Assembly (NCBI GenBank): GCA_905220665.1
Contig: CAJNAR010000013.1
Span: forward strand, 1 to 64,000
Direction of reading: 5' to 3'
DNA from: Albugo candida
Taxonomy: Eukaryota > Oomycota > Peronosporomycetes > Albuginales > Albuginaceae
Length of the DNA: 64,000 bases
The position numbers and the translations under genes were made by a program. This document shows, piece by piece, positions 46,001 to 56,489 of the stretch. Position 1 is the first letter of the stretch. Each line of letters starts with the position of its first letter. The notes below the pieces were generated by a model, which ran no database searches, was not told where the DNA came from, and saw only the letters and a list, made by a program, of their open reading frames with translations.

Positions 46001-47744
46001 CCAAAGATTTTTGCACCTCAATCTCACTTTTGCACTGTTCCGTTATCCTTGCTTCAATCTCGTCTCTCTCACTGGTGACATGCTTTAAAGTCACACTAAC
46101 ATGATGCAGCTCTGTTTGGATTCTCTCATTCTCAAACTGTAATTGTTGCAATTGATTCGTTTGATACGTCTCGTAGTTTTTCTTCAAGTCTGCTCGTATC
46201 TGCTCTTGGTCTTGGCAGAAGGTATTGAGTTCTTTAAATGTTCCACGTGTTGTTCTCAGTTGAGTGACAAAAGTTCGCTCTTTTCCTTTCAGAAAAGCGG
46301 TAAATTCCGAGTCAACTTTTCTCAAGTCGCTTTCTGTCAGTGTGATGCAGTGCCGAACGCTATTGATGCTTGTATTCAGTGCATCAGCTTTCTCAAAATC
46401 TTCTTCTTCGCATGCGCGTTGTTGATTGGCTTCAACTTGACGCAAATCAATCTCATATTGCGTCAATTGCGATTTCAACTGCATCTTACGTTCTAGCAAA
46501 CACGATTCTTCTTCACTCTGCTTTGAGACCGTCTCGTGGAACGCAAATGCGCTCTCACTAAAATCCCTCAGCGTCGCCGTAAATCGCTCTTCCAACGACT
46601 GCGGGACGATCGGCGAGAGTGATGGTTGAAGTGGACTTTTGGTCAAACTTTCAGATTGCGTATAGCTCAACTTCAACTTTACATCAGGAGGGATGATTTC
46701 CTTGCTTTCGGTGACTTTAGGCATACCCTGAGCGTATAGTATACTTGAAGTGCTATGTATACTTGATGTTGGTGATGGTTCATTCCCGACAGAAAATGAT
46801 GCGGGTGATTTATTCGTATGAACTGTTAATCCAGCTAGTATTGATGTGGAAGATTCTTTTCGTAAAATTGGGTTGTGGACCGTAAGGCCTGCAAGAACGG
46901 ATGAGATTTCACCAGAATTTGTAAGTTTTCCCGGCAAAGGTGGCAACAAAGATGTAAGATCTTCCGAAAAATCGCGAATCGGATTGGTCACGGCTGTATT
47001 TGCCGTGGTGGTATTCGCTTTAACGATTTCTTCATCCTGAATATCTCCGCGTTGTAATGCCGCAACTGCATCTTCCGATAATTGCCGTCCGAAGCCAGGT
47101 CGAAACGTTTTCTTCTTCTTTTTTACTTTGAGTGCACGTGCTACAGCAGAGTTACTAGAACTAAGTGGAGTATTTGTATTTGAGGTTGCGTTGATCTCTT
47201 TCGACTGAACAGTATCCAGATAGTTGAATGTGGTCGGACGAGACTTCGCAGTACTCCGTCGACGTTGTGGCGTTTCATTTAATACAGCCGGAGTGTTGGT
47301 AGTATTCAAATGAAGTGGTTTGCTGGAAACGACGTCAAGTCCATTAAAGAGACTATTGGATTCACTCGATGGCGCAATAACTGGCTTCTCCTCAGTGTAT
47401 AGTGTTGACGTGCTCGTAGGCTGCTTCACCGACATGCCACCAAACATATCTACAGCGGTGGTAGTATGGTCAGAAAGAGTCGAGGAAGCAGGTGATGAAT
47501 GCATTCCATGGTTGCTACTGGTTGTATTGTGGGAAGTCAGCATTTGCTTGTTGGAATTCGCGGATGGTGGAAGATTAAAGAATCCTCCTCCATCGCGCTC
47601 CGCACCCGTACTGGCATCGGGTTGAGTGCTTCCAATACCAGCTCCCGTGGAGGTAGCATTCACATTATACGAATTACGAAATGCGGGTGGACCTGCTGGT
47701 TGTTTATTTGCGCCCTCTTCCTTTTTAAAGAAACGATTAAACAT
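43080..47744 (-). CDS. Large coiled-coil protein with UVR-like motifs and acidic repeat tail
   Basis: An intronless 1554-residue protein. Residues 1 to about 390 are low-complexity, Ser/Thr/Asn-rich, starting MFNRFFKKEEGANKQ. From about 395 to 1060 there is a near-continuous coiled coil. Four short helical hairpins resemble the UVR (UvrB/UvrC) motif: about 435-465 (EEEDFEKADALNTSI), 765-790 (RNFKEAARISKDI), 1000-1025 (EDYEVAAQLDEQ) and 1115-1140 (EDNFDAAAEYDEEL). In eukaryotes such motifs occur in scaffold proteins and mediate protein contacts. The last roughly 260 residues are very acidic (Glu/Asp/Val/Gly runs with a 28-residue repeat). No enzyme domain, signal or membrane segment is present. 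It is probably a cytosolic or cytoskeleton-associated scaffold; the function is unknown to me. It diverges from the uL29m gene across 242 bp. Confidence 0.8.
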   Translation of the reverse strand: MFNRFFKKEEGANKQPAGPPAFRNSYNVNATSTGAGIGSTQPDASTGAERDGGGFFNLPPSANSNKQMLTSHNTTSSNHGMHSSPASSTLSDHTTTAVDMFGGMSVKQPTSTSTLYTEEKPVIAPSSESNSLFNGLDVVSSKPLHLNTTNTPAVLNETPQRRRSTAKSRPTTFNYLDTVQSKEINATSNTNTPLSSSNSAVARALKVKKKKKTFRPGFGRQLSEDAVAALQRGDIQDEEIVKANTTTANTAVTNPIRDFSEDLTSLLPPLPGKLTNSGEISSVLAGLTVHNPILRKESSTSILAGLTVHTNKSPASFSVGNEPSPTSSIHSTSSILYAQGMPKVTESKEIIPPDVKLKLSYTQSESLTKSPLQPSLSPIVPQSLEERFTATLRDFSESAFAFHETVSKQSEEESCLLERKMQLKSQLTQYEIDLRQVEANQQRACEEEDFEKADALNTSINSVRHCITLTESDLRKVDSEFTAFLKGKERTFVTQLRTTRGTFKELNTFCQDQEQIRADLKKNYETYQTNQLQQLQFENERIQTELHHVSVTLKHVTSERDEIEARITEQCKSEIEVQKSLEEEKQVVEEEVRELERQLSIKKARVTEIQMAIDKAEKEIDVVRNRFSRQVKRISDREEGILRTKSEVEADVEHLKEQKEQFIQKVREYQEKIMDSSTQIKSLRKAIMVATLLTDVLEMQEARREDSLVRKKERSNDLNSLSDKAAIAEQSVAMLRKQQEGLEKSLAMHANAKASADSMIPRLESEKKAAATQRNFKEAARISKDIKALEKDRNNAEEMSEVVEMELLDLLDQIKSSEERYKEHKKELINVEKAMDLETLEELSQEYKDLGKAVRKMERCCRERGIPQSVANDKKRFVEGNLAKDQSSQSASFLNAALVLIKSELDACVIQIQNLEKKHDIHQSFDDEDEEISDDDESSGYKSSDEEKQDFASQLKFLKEKISSLSQSEKLERTFNGDAALANDSETTLEGIDARLAALELEIEKATESEDYEVAAQLDEQFDILSHQKQKILDLQQENVTMIEGACEIQSEEGSARSDRDQNFLHEKQQVITTDEEEEEAGTDEPDQLTVEALENSINELEVSLKHLYGQEEALESAIARASDEDNFDAAAEYDEELNIVCAEIEAAKERLDTLRQNVSDMKGVAETQQCVVGNNVNNLFAGLGVKIANDQDNSSHVEFTTESVLNEEERKESLPDSEDFKEHSDTTQMLSHEVEDGDTGGEKLDIIAPSLEQKGSETDDNNNAQDLGQECEESQDEVVLDSESELMSQISQVSHSPEKHSEMPKPPTAVENPCIADDDVASYEKECEEENDIETQDAKQVRAEEGVVREDEEAREDEEVEVEEGEGRVVDEEMGVEDDEGRGQDEEVEVEEGEGRVVDEEMGVEDDEGRGQDEEVEKEDAAVSEGENAKEEDAVVGEEDEEVRVENGEVRQDNEKAREKDEKVTDENDTETIDEENTCVTTETDEPLLQKSQYEATKTSLFDGLSFVTNKLSQLTSISEQTKMRTEDSPPDSETHQDKVDDANSLSVECASL
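43501..43668 (-). repeat. 84-bp tandem duplication in the acidic tail
   Basis: Two apparently identical 84-bp units start at 43501 and 43585 (TCATCTTGTCCTCTTCCCTC), encoding 28 residues such as EVEVEEGEGRVVDEEMGVED. Smaller degenerate units continue on both sides. The period is a multiple of three, so the frame is kept. Confidence 0.9.
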
Positions 47745-47986
47745 GGTGGCGGATATGTTCGCAATGAAGTATCACAGATAGCAGAAAAGTGTAACCAGTA
47801 ATGAAGAAGCACTGAAATTAAGGACAAGTGTCTGGCGGTATGAAAGATGCGTAAAGGTAAAAGACATTATAAGATCCTGCAGGAGCATCAAGTACATAAC
47901 TCATGATATTGTACAGGTATTAAAGATCAAGATCATGTGCATGTTATCCGAATGTATATAGAGCTTCTGCATTCTGTGGAGACGAA

Positions 47987-48504
47987 ATGTTTTCCGTTCG
48001 CGCTCTCACACAATGTATGCGAATTGGATCGATCAAGTGTTCATCCATACCAAAGCGTGGTTTAAATGAGTTTTTCCCAGTTCAAAATATCACCGAGAAA
48101 AACACAAAATCTACTGCAAATGACAAAACAAACGAAGCAAAAGGTATACCAGCAACTGTTGGAACAGAGAAGATTAAAGTAGGTGGAGACTGGAAAGCAT
48201 GGATGTTACGACTCAAGAGCTCTAATGATTTGCACAAGCTATGGTACGTATTGCTGAAGGAACGCAACGCGTTGCTCACAGAACGAGCTATATGTCGATC
48301 AAAAAACATTCCATTTCCGGATCCAACACGCCGAAAAAAGGTATACATTCTCGTCACCGTCCACATGATTTCGAATACAAGACCTGACCTTCTATTTAGG
48401 TGCAAAAGTCAATGGCGCGAATCAAACTTGTTCTGCACGAGAGAAGTCAAATTTACAAGAGTAATCAAGCTGATATAGAAAATAACAAAAATGCGACCGA
48501 CTAG
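47987..48504 (+). CDS. MRPL47: Mitochondrial ribosomal protein uL29m (MRP-L47)
   Basis: A two-exon gene: 47987-48340 and 48400-48504, with a 59-bp intron (GTATAC..TTTAG). The product has 152 residues. The N-terminus is Arg/Ser/Lys-rich and suits mitochondrial import. The core GDWKAWMLRLKSSNDLHKLWYVLLKE (shown here as two motifs, WMLRLKSSNDLHKLW and YVLLKERNALL) is diagnostic of uL29m, and the second exon supplies the expected VQKSMARIKLVLHER that ends the family domain. It is a component of the large mitoribosomal subunit near the exit tunnel. Reading through the intron gives a different, wrong C-terminus, so the splice matters. Confidence 0.92.
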
Positions 48505-48535
48505 TAGTCGCCGCATCGAAAACATTTTCCTTCCA

Positions 48536-51500
48536 TTACCTCGATTGCATGAATTCACTCAGAAACTCATAGAAAGCAAATTCGCGAGCATGCAGACCGA
48601 CCGAATACACGAATCGGGATGCTATCTGTGAGGCAAACAGTGCGCGGGTGTACTTTTCCGGTAAACGCGCCACAAAGTTCCCAAACCCAATTTTCTCATG
48701 CAATAAAGCTGGAATCCCCTGACGGAGTACCAATTCACGAAGCTGTACATTATCCCAAAGAATCGAGTCCTGAATCTCCACGCTCAGCTTCGTAATCCGT
48801 TCGCTCAAGTGATTGCTCAATACTGAGAATGGGATTTTTGTTCGCTCGTGCTCCCGCCACAAACACTCGAATTCCTGGGACGCATTTCGTGCGATTCGAA
48901 GTTGTACTTCCTTCACGTATTCCTCATAAAAAGCGGGTTTTTTGCCGGTCATAGCGTCCACCTGCATATTTTCTTCAAACTCTTGATCGCTCATGCACAG
49001 CGCAGCCAAGACTTCCAGAGAGGAAGACGTGACACCGCCTTTATTAGCAGAAGCGTCTTTGAACAGAATAACGCCAGCTTGTTCCAACCGCAAACGGGCA
49101 TCTTGCGTGAAGAACAAATTCGCACCTTCGACAATGTATCGAAAACGCAATGATTTTCCATCCGATTGATACAAAAACTCTTCGACATTATTTAAATTGA
49201 CTGCTGAAGGTCGTCCGCCACACGGAACGAAGAAATCAGCCGATAAAGAGGGTCGTAAATGGTATAAATTCCGGAATTCCACTCCATTTTCAATGATTTC
49301 GCCATTGGCCAAACGAACATCATTCTGAGTCACGAGCACTTGATACCCGTTGGGCGTCAGTTTATGAGAATCAAACGACGATATCGGCTCGCGTTTCTCT
49401 GCAAGCGCTTGTAATTCCGATCGATCCAAACCTTCTGGGTCGTACAAGACCCCAGATCCGTCCACGATCGCAATAGTGCATTCATCTCCACTCATTTTGA
49501 TCTCATTTGATCCCAAGTCGCCATCAGGACCGCCTGTTTGTACTTTGGTGATCCGTTTGGCTCCCTTCTGATCGAGATTCAATTTACGTTGAATGCCTTT
49601 GATGTATTGACGCACACTATGTGTAGTCATCCCGTAGACGTCATGAGGAATGCCGCCATGCGTTGCCGACTTCCCGGTTGTGATGGCTTTCCAGTACGAG
49701 TACCCACGCTTCTTAGCGTATAAACTAGCCCAATCCATCATATGAGCTGTTCCTTCATCGGGTCCCAAAAACAAAAGCTCTTCCTCGCCATTGATTTTTT
49801 GCAACATGATGCTCAGTAAAGCATCAATGTACTTTTGGAAGGCGATATCCGCTTTGTCTTGATGAGCTTGATTGAGTAAGATCACTCCTTTGGACCCTCC
49901 CTCCGGTATGTCTTTGTTCTTTCGCTGCTGTGTGGATGCCAAGCTGTAGCATTCATCAAACAAAGATGACACATTGTTCAAGTACACTTGAGCATGGGAA
50001 GATCGGATCATTCGGATACCTCCACGGGCAATGTCGGAAAAGCGAACGTGAAATCCACGGAATTCCGATCCGATTACGTAGATAATGGCAAAAGGTTTTT
50101 CCGAATATTCGGTCTCTGAGAGGAATTCTCCATCCAAACGAAACGATAGCGCCGATTTGTCTTTTAAGAAAAAATTGGTTTTTGTGGTGTTTTTGTTGAA
50201 TGTGTGAAACAACGAAAAGATCAGAAGCGCTTGTTCCGAATTGGTCGATTTACGTAAAGCCGAAAGCGTGGAAGCGGTTGATGGGGGATTGTTGCCTGTT
50301 TGAGGCGCATGGAGACTCTCGAACTCATTGTACAAAAGCTTCACAATGGAAGAAGATTGTAAAATGTGCTCGAGGATTTGCGATTCAGTGTACGTATTCA
50401 CTTTCATAGTCGTTCGAAGTTGTTCGAGACGCGCCATTGCCGATGAATCATGACCTCGTAAGGATGTGGCGACCACAGTATACGCATCCGGAAGTCGATG
50501 CATGAAATGAAAGACGAATTTCCATGCAGCGTACGCATATGCAATCGGTTTTGGTGCCAATAAACCGTTCCGTAGCATCGGCGTGAGGGAAGTGCGTGGC
50601 AGTACGAAATGTAAGGAAGCGTCAGCCACGAGCATTTCGATTTGTTTTGCGAGCGAGATATCACACTTTTGGGAGTTTTGTAATTGTTGGAGATAGAAAG
50701 CGTAGATAACGTATCCGTTGGAGAAAAATTCGACATACTTTCGAGTGGAAAAAAGACCCAATTGACGATACAAATCGGCAATACTTGAAAAATATCCGTG
50801 AGTCGATCCGCTCTTGTACGCGATTGTGACACGAGCCATTTCTACTTGGTCCTTTTCCTTCCAGATCTCCGTGTGGAAGACCGGGGTCATTTGTTCGACG
50901 GCTTGAGTGAGGCATTCTTGATAAACACGTTTCAAATTATCGCCAGCGCGACTGAGGAACGTCTTATCGGCTAGCTTTTGGATGCTTGTCTCACTGGTAG
51001 ATGGATTTGGGTCTACAAAGTCTGGTTTCTGCAAGAAATACATTCGGACATGATACGGGACAATTGTTGGATCCAATACGCCACTGAGTCATTTTCATGA
51101 AACAAGGCCTTTAGGATATGATATATTGCGAGATATGATATGATGGGTACGTACACGGAACGATAACATTGTAATCGATAATGTGATTTTTGAGTTTTGA
51201 CCGCTTCATTTGGCTCTAAGAACTGATATCCTGATCGGACTCCGTCCCCTATCCATTCTTGGGCACTACCGCTTAAGTACTGTTTTTCGATCTGAAGTTC
51301 AAGTTGTTCCACTTCTGTCGGACAATTTTCTGAACATTGTCGTGTGGTGGATTCTCCTTGAACGTTACTTCGTGCTGCGAAAAACGCCTCATTCTCTGAA
51401 TGTTGCTCCAATTTTATATCCATTGGGCGTCCTGACGCTTTCGACACTAATTTGGCTGCTATTATACTACGAACCGATGCGTTAGGATGACGAACATAGG

Positions 51501-51741
51501 TCAATACAAAGTACCTTTGTATATGCTTTGCGATGTTTTCTGGGGATTGTCCGATGAAATAAAAATCATGCAGACCCAGCGGACCATAAAACCACTCAAC
51601 CTCACGTTCGATGCTTTCTTGAGTGAATAAACCATCCAGTTGGATATGCTCCCTCACTTTGTTTTTCTTTACTGAAACGTTAGTATCACTTCCGCACTAG
51701 GGAGTTCTCACCTGAGTGAGCGCTGCCATTTGCTGTGTCAT
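48536..51741 (-). CDS. GDH2: NAD-dependent glutamate dehydrogenase, large (115-kDa) type
   Basis: A three-exon gene giving 1029 residues: 51741-51712 (MTQQMAALTQ), 51666-51155 and 51083-48536. Intron 1 has a perfect TACTAAC branch site; intron 2 is 71 bp. This start is chosen because the second exon itself has no ATG. The C-terminal half holds the GDH motifs: RGGIRMI, PEGGSKGVIL (about 570, catalytic Lys), LGPDEGTAHMMDWA (about 615), TTGKSATHGGIPHDVYG and TGGPDGDLGSNE (about 696, NAD-binding). The long N-terminal part is the regulatory region seen in yeast Gdh2-type enzymes. It deaminates glutamate to 2-oxoglutarate and ammonium, feeding carbon and nitrogen catabolism, probably in mitochondria or cytosol; no clear targeting peptide is seen. 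Acceptor choice for intron 1 (TAAAG) is set by reading frame. Confidence 0.9.
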
Positions 51742-52155
51742 TTTCTATTTCAATTGTGACCTTTTGCCTCAATATAAGTTTTGTAACAGCTGGTTGAGGT
51801 TGGGAGCCGATCAAACAGGAGGATAATGGCGAACTTGAACTTGAAAATACTAAATTAATAAAGTAACTTGATATTTTCAGTAATTTACATTACGCTAAGT
51901 TGCAATGGCGGATCCTAAACGTTGCTAAAGGTATCGTCGTCTTCGAAATGACTCAGAACTTACTAACTAATATTGTGTCCATCCACACATCCCTCCTGAC
52001 TCATGAGTATCTTGTAGGCTGCTTTCCTGATCCTCTCTATAGATGTATGATGCCCTCTAAGCACTGATTCCATGAATCCACTCGGTTGCTTTATACATTC
52101 ATCTGAAATCTTCCCTCACTATACAGTCCTGTCCTCTGCACAGCAAAACGATCAG
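51742..52155. other. Intergenic region upstream of GDH
   Basis: These 414 bp separate the GDH start from the end of the CENP-B-like gene, both on the minus strand. They must hold the GDH promoter and the other gene's terminator. No motif stands out and there is no open frame of note. Confidence 0.4.
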
Positions 52156-53157
52156 TTAGTACTGAAAATAATATACAATTTGAGCAACATAATATACCAT
52201 TTGCTCAGTTATTTCATTGTGAAATCGATGTAAATACTGCACAACTGTACTTGTTTCCGAATCTTGACGATCCTGAACGAGCCACAATACTGTTTTTACT
52301 GCCATCAGTTTTTCATTCAGAGGAACTCCGAGATTCGGTTGATTCGGTATCATATTTTGAGGGTGTGGTGTATGATGATGTTGTGCCAATTCATTTGCTA
52401 GATTTCCATAGTGCTGGTAGAATGAGGTTTCACGATTGTTCTGCATTGCTGAACCATCATATATTGCATTGTTGTAATGCTGCGTCGAAGTCATCGTCAT
52501 GGGATTATTGGCAACATTACAAGAAGCAGCTGCGTTGCTCATATTTCGTGCATGGTGAAACGCTTCTTCGCGAGATCGTATCGTGTTGAATGTTGCTTCA
52601 CTCATATTAATAGGATTTGTTGGGGCAGAGCCTGTTTGCATATGTACGCCAGGCGTGTTATTCATCCTACTTTCTTCTTGATCGTTTTCCCGTTTCATCA
52701 TTGGAAGTGTGTTTTTGAGTTTTTTTAATGATCCTAAATTATGTCTCTCTTGAAATGATGTAAGCCAGCCATTCGAAAAATTTGGAATCTCTGCTTCTGG
52801 AATATGCAATTCTTCCGCTAATATGCGACCTTGTTGCTTGATTGCTACACCGGACACATGTATGTTATTGTTGCGCATCTTCATCACCCATTCAAAAATG
52901 GCCTTATCCAAGTCTGGATTAACAACAGCACGTGATCGACGAATACTCAGGTCTTTTGACTCAAGGTACTTTTGCTTGTTCCTCAAAATGTGTGATATTG
53001 TCGGTTGTGCCGGTGCGCGAAGAAGTCGGAATTTTTCACGTGCCCAATTACTCAAATCTGATTGGCGGATTTTAGGATTTTCTTCATGTTTTAAGCAAAT
53101 AAGTTTTTTCTGTCCATACGATAAATTGCCGCCGGTTAGTGAATTTCCTCGCGCCAT
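52156..53157 (-). CDS. CENP-B/Tc5-type DNA-binding protein without a nuclease domain
   Basis: An intronless 333-residue protein starting MARGNSLTGGNLSYGQKK. Residues 10-60 form a pipsqueak/CENP-B N-terminal helix-turn-helix (QKKLICLKHEENPKIRQSDL.. ISHILRN), and about 75-140 the second HTH of Tc5/pogo proteins (DKAIFEWVMKMRNNN, LAEELHI, NFSNGWLTSFQERHNL). The rest is Asn/Gln/His/Met-rich and ends in a short hydrophobic-aromatic segment VAQIVYYFQY. The DDE endonuclease expected in pogo/Tigger transposases is absent and the frame is clean, so this looks like a domesticated DNA-binding protein (a nuclear regulator). Oomycetes carry many such CENP-B-HTH genes. Target and role are unknown. Confidence 0.8.
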   Translation of the reverse strand: MARGNSLTGGNLSYGQKKLICLKHEENPKIRQSDLSNWAREKFRLLRAPAQPTISHILRNKQKYLESKDLSIRRSRAVVNPDLDKAIFEWVMKMRNNNIHVSGVAIKQQGRILAEELHIPEAEIPNFSNGWLTSFQERHNLGSLKKLKNTLPMMKRENDQEESRMNNTPGVHMQTGSAPTNPINMSEATFNTIRSREEAFHHARNMSNAAASCNVANNPMTMTSTQHYNNAIYDGSAMQNNRETSFYQHYGNLANELAQHHHTPHPQNMIPNQPNLGVPLNEKLMAVKTVLWLVQDRQDSETSTVVQYLHRFHNEITEQMVYYVAQIVYYFQY

Positions 53158-53439
53158 GTCTGTGAGTGGTTTATTGTTGTCGTTTTGCTATCTGAGATTC
53201 TAGACCCTCACAAATACAATTATACAGCAGAAAAACCTACCAAATACAATAAAAAAAACTACGTTGGTGAGGTTTTACCCTAATTTCCTTTCCACTTGAA
53301 TTATATTGGGTACGTTTTCCATTGCAATGACGAATAGTAATTTCGTTCACACTCTGACTCAATCCTCAATCTCAATTGATCAGTTTTACTTGTTTGTACA
53401 ATTCGCTACTTTTCTTAGTGTTCCAGATAAAGCTCGCAA

Positions 53440-55389
53440 TTATTGCTCTTCAACCTGGTACTCTGACTGTTTAGAATCTTCCAACACCAACGATTCTAGA
53501 ATTCGATTCAGTACCGGCGAATCTTGTACAGATAGATTACGATACATATTTGCTAACACGTTCATGCACTCATCTTTGATGCTTTCCGGATTTTCCGACT
53601 CAAAGTTTACCAGGGATTCTTGAACGTCTCTCCTCCCAAATTTTTTAGGGAATAACTCCGTTTCGGAACACCAAATAAGATGACACGATTCCTCGTCCAC
53701 AGTGCCGTCATCTTTGATCACTTTTTGCAGCATAGACCAACCCTTCTCTCTGACGCACACATGTTCAAAGTCGGCGCGACTCATTGCATCATTGACACTT
53801 TCCAAGTACATATGTGATGTGTAAAGATTGGGTGCAGAAGATGTGTTTTCACCAGACGGAGCAAACAAGCTAGAAAAGTCGACTTGACCATTATTTTGCC
53901 AACACATATAGCCATCTGCATTTTTCGCCGTTCGAATAAGTGTCAATATCGTTACTATTGGGATGCTGACACGATATAGCGTTATGAATCGGTGCATTTC
54001 TTGAATCAAGCTATTATCCGTGCTCTTAATTGTCTATTGAAAACGGTAATCAGATGACATTTGTATGAGGTAACTCAAACACGTTACCTTTTGGAAACCT
54101 TGGCCCGGTTTTCGGATGGTGTCTCTTGTATCCCACTTGACACCGTTTACTCTTTCTAATGCAAATGGGAGCAAGAAAGATTCACGAGTTTCCACTAAAA
54201 TACGCCCGTCACTTCTATGAGAAACGGAGTTCTCCGAGACATCCTCAAATGAATTCAAAAGCCTCTTTTGTTTGAGTAATTGTGCGCATTCTCTAAGTTG
54301 CTTCAATACCTGATCATAAGTCCCATTCTGTGACCAAAGCAGTGCGTCCTTATTTATGTTGCACACTGTTTTGTTGTTCGTATTCAAAGCCTTAATCCAT
54401 TCCGGATCTTTGAGTGCTTGTTGAGGACGTTTCCGTAAAAGATTTTCCAGACCGTGAGCAATTCGTAGTTGACGTTTCAGCAGCTCACTAAGTCGCATAT
54501 GTTCGGTTTGTGCATTTTCGCGTGCGGTTTTTTGACGAACTGCAATGCGCTTCCACATGGAGAAAGCGTGCAGCACATTTCCGTGACTTGAAACCGAATG
54601 ATTGCTCTGCTGGTTGCGTTTTTTCAATTTCGACAATTCTGTTTCCAATTCAACGACACGAGTACGTAAGTACGCCAGTTCATCCTTTCTTCGCATTCGA
54701 CCCGTGCTTTTAGCTCGATCCATGTTTTTATCTTTCGGTTCGTGCGAATCGATATCGGCGGATCTCGTATACTCCGTTGTTGTACTCGTGAGTATCGATT
54801 CCTTTTTTTCTTCAATATTTTGAGTGTCGGAAGCTCTTGTGGACACGTCCGAGATATTGATATCTGATATTGCTTGAGGTTCTGACATATTGAATTCAGC
54901 GGTGAATTGAGCGAGTGATGACTCTGAAGGTATAATAGTGTCGAGACACTCGTCGATAACGTTCATTTTCAGTATGTCACTGGGAGGTCCTATGGGCTGT
55001 GGGTTTACACACGAAGCAAGACCATAGTCGTATGAGCCGGCGATTGCGCTTTTTAGCAACTGAGTGCTCTTGATAATACAATCCAACATTGACTCATCAT
55101 CGATAAAGTTTAGCGAATCGTGTTCTGATATAAAAGAGTGATTCGGTGTATTCGGCTGAGGATCTATACGCCCGTACCCATTATTGAACACCATGGAATT
55201 ACTGAGAGGGATTTCCTGGGAGTTGATAAGAGGAGCACAATCGAACCCAAACATCGGATCCCCCAATTGAGTGGAATTCGGTAATGTACTCATAAATAAT
55301 GGAGAAACAGAATCGGACGATTCATGAGTGAACCCTGCGGCAGTGTCCAGTGACTCTGTGAAGCATTGAAAGTCCTCCAAGTCGTCCAT
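53440..55389 (-). CDS. bZIP/M96-like transcription factor
   Basis: Two exons, 55389-54088 and 54033-53440, with a 54-bp intron (GTAACG..AATAG) joining GFQK to TIKSTDN in frame; the product has 631 residues. The start ATG 55389 (MDDLEDFQCFTESLD) is preferred over upstream in-frame codons that read through a probable 5' leader. The N-terminal half is acidic and Ser/Asn-rich, like an activation region. At about 225-260 is RMRRKDELAYLRTRVVELE, a short basic-leucine-zipper-like helix, followed by a coiled segment with WKRIAVRQ and LENLLRKRPQ. This layout, plus a C-terminal domain ending in YMCWQNNG, is that of the oomycete-expanded M96 mating-specific/bZIP-like family. It likely acts in the nucleus. 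Divergent from IFT43 across about 260 bp. Confidence 0.75.
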
Positions 55390-55650
55390 GAGACCGAGTT
55401 CACAAAATTTCCGTACTGTATACAAAGTTTCATACCAAAACTGGAGAGAAGTAGTCAGAACCGAATCAGAGGGTTGTGTTATAACTGTCTTGCGACATGT
55501 AGAATACGAGCAGCGCTTACCTTGGCTTGGTGGTGGTGTTAGTAACGTGTTACGTCTGACCAAAAATGTCGCATTTTAATTCGTATCCTTAAGCTCGAGT
55601 TGGATCATAATTGTGCGTAAAACAGCTTAAAGAGTCACTTGGTCGACCAA

Positions 55651-56413
55651 ATGTCTGAGTACAAAGAGAATGCTCATCAAACACGATCGGAGAAGAAAGC
55701 CAAGGGTGATAAATTAGATAATGACCAATCAGAAAAGGATGACGCAATGGATGACACACGACCGCGTCACGCCGGAGTTGGTTGGGGCACAGAAGATAGT
55801 CCTGCCGTTTGTCTTGATGATGCAAAGACAGATACGAAGCGTGGAAGGAGAATGCGAGGGAATGTAGCTGCGAATGCAGTAAAAAATACTCCAAAAAACC
55901 AGCATTTCGATGATGCAAAAGGCGTAACCGGTTGGTACAACCTCATTTTACGAAAATGATCGGTAATTACTTCTCTACGTACCTCAGATTTACAAGAAAT
56001 CCCTGATCTGGAAGAAGAAGAACGCGAGCCAGACATCACCACACAGGGTACGCGCTTCACGTCTCGTTTTACAAGCAAATGAAGTCTAATCGATTTTATC
56101 AAGTCGCTGAAGCGCCAAAGAATGTAACCCGCTCCGTGCAAAGCCTCAAAGAGTTGGACCGAAATCTTCATGCCACTATTTTGAACACAAGTGTACGCTT
56201 CTAGCATTGTTTGCATTGCTCTTGGTACTGACTCACACACAGAAGCTCGGATTGGATTTACACGTATTGACGAGTGTTTTGTGCCCCGAAAAAATGGTAC
56301 GAGCACGATTGTCGCCGAGTGTAATTTAATTTGAGGGCTTCGGATAGGTTATAGAGCCTGACGAGATTTGGACATGTGAAAGCCTCTTGAATGAAATGTC
56401 GTCTGATTCTTAA
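55651..56413 (+). CDS. IFT43: Intraflagellar transport protein IFT43
   Basis: A five-exon model gives 182 residues: 55651-55930, 55988-56047, 56104-56192, 56243-56296 and 56348-56413. All introns are GT..AG, 50-57 bp, and every junction keeps frame. Exon 1 is a charged, disordered N-terminus. Exon 2 gives the family core IPDLEEEEREPDITTQ, exon 3 VAEAPKNVTRSVQSLKELD, exon 4 KLGLDLHVLTSVLCPEKM, and exon 5 VIEPDEIWTCESLLNEMSSD. These follow the IFT43 order (IPDL.. Q-VA.AP.. L..LD, LD...L...L.PE, W....L..E). IFT43 is a subunit of IFT-A, which runs retrograde flagellar transport, so the organism probably makes flagellated zoospores. Each exon is too small to stand out alone. A larger open frame on the opposite strand here is spurious. 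Confidence 0.82.
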
Positions 56414-56489
56414 CAGAGTTGAAGAGGAAATTGACTTCGTCGTCATATGAATTATTTATCTTTGTAACTCTCGAAATGTATGTAATGTA

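Noticed and set aside
55767..56306. 179-codon frame on the minus strand opposite IFT43
   Set aside because: The plus-strand spliced model matches a conserved family at every exon; the minus frame matches nothing.
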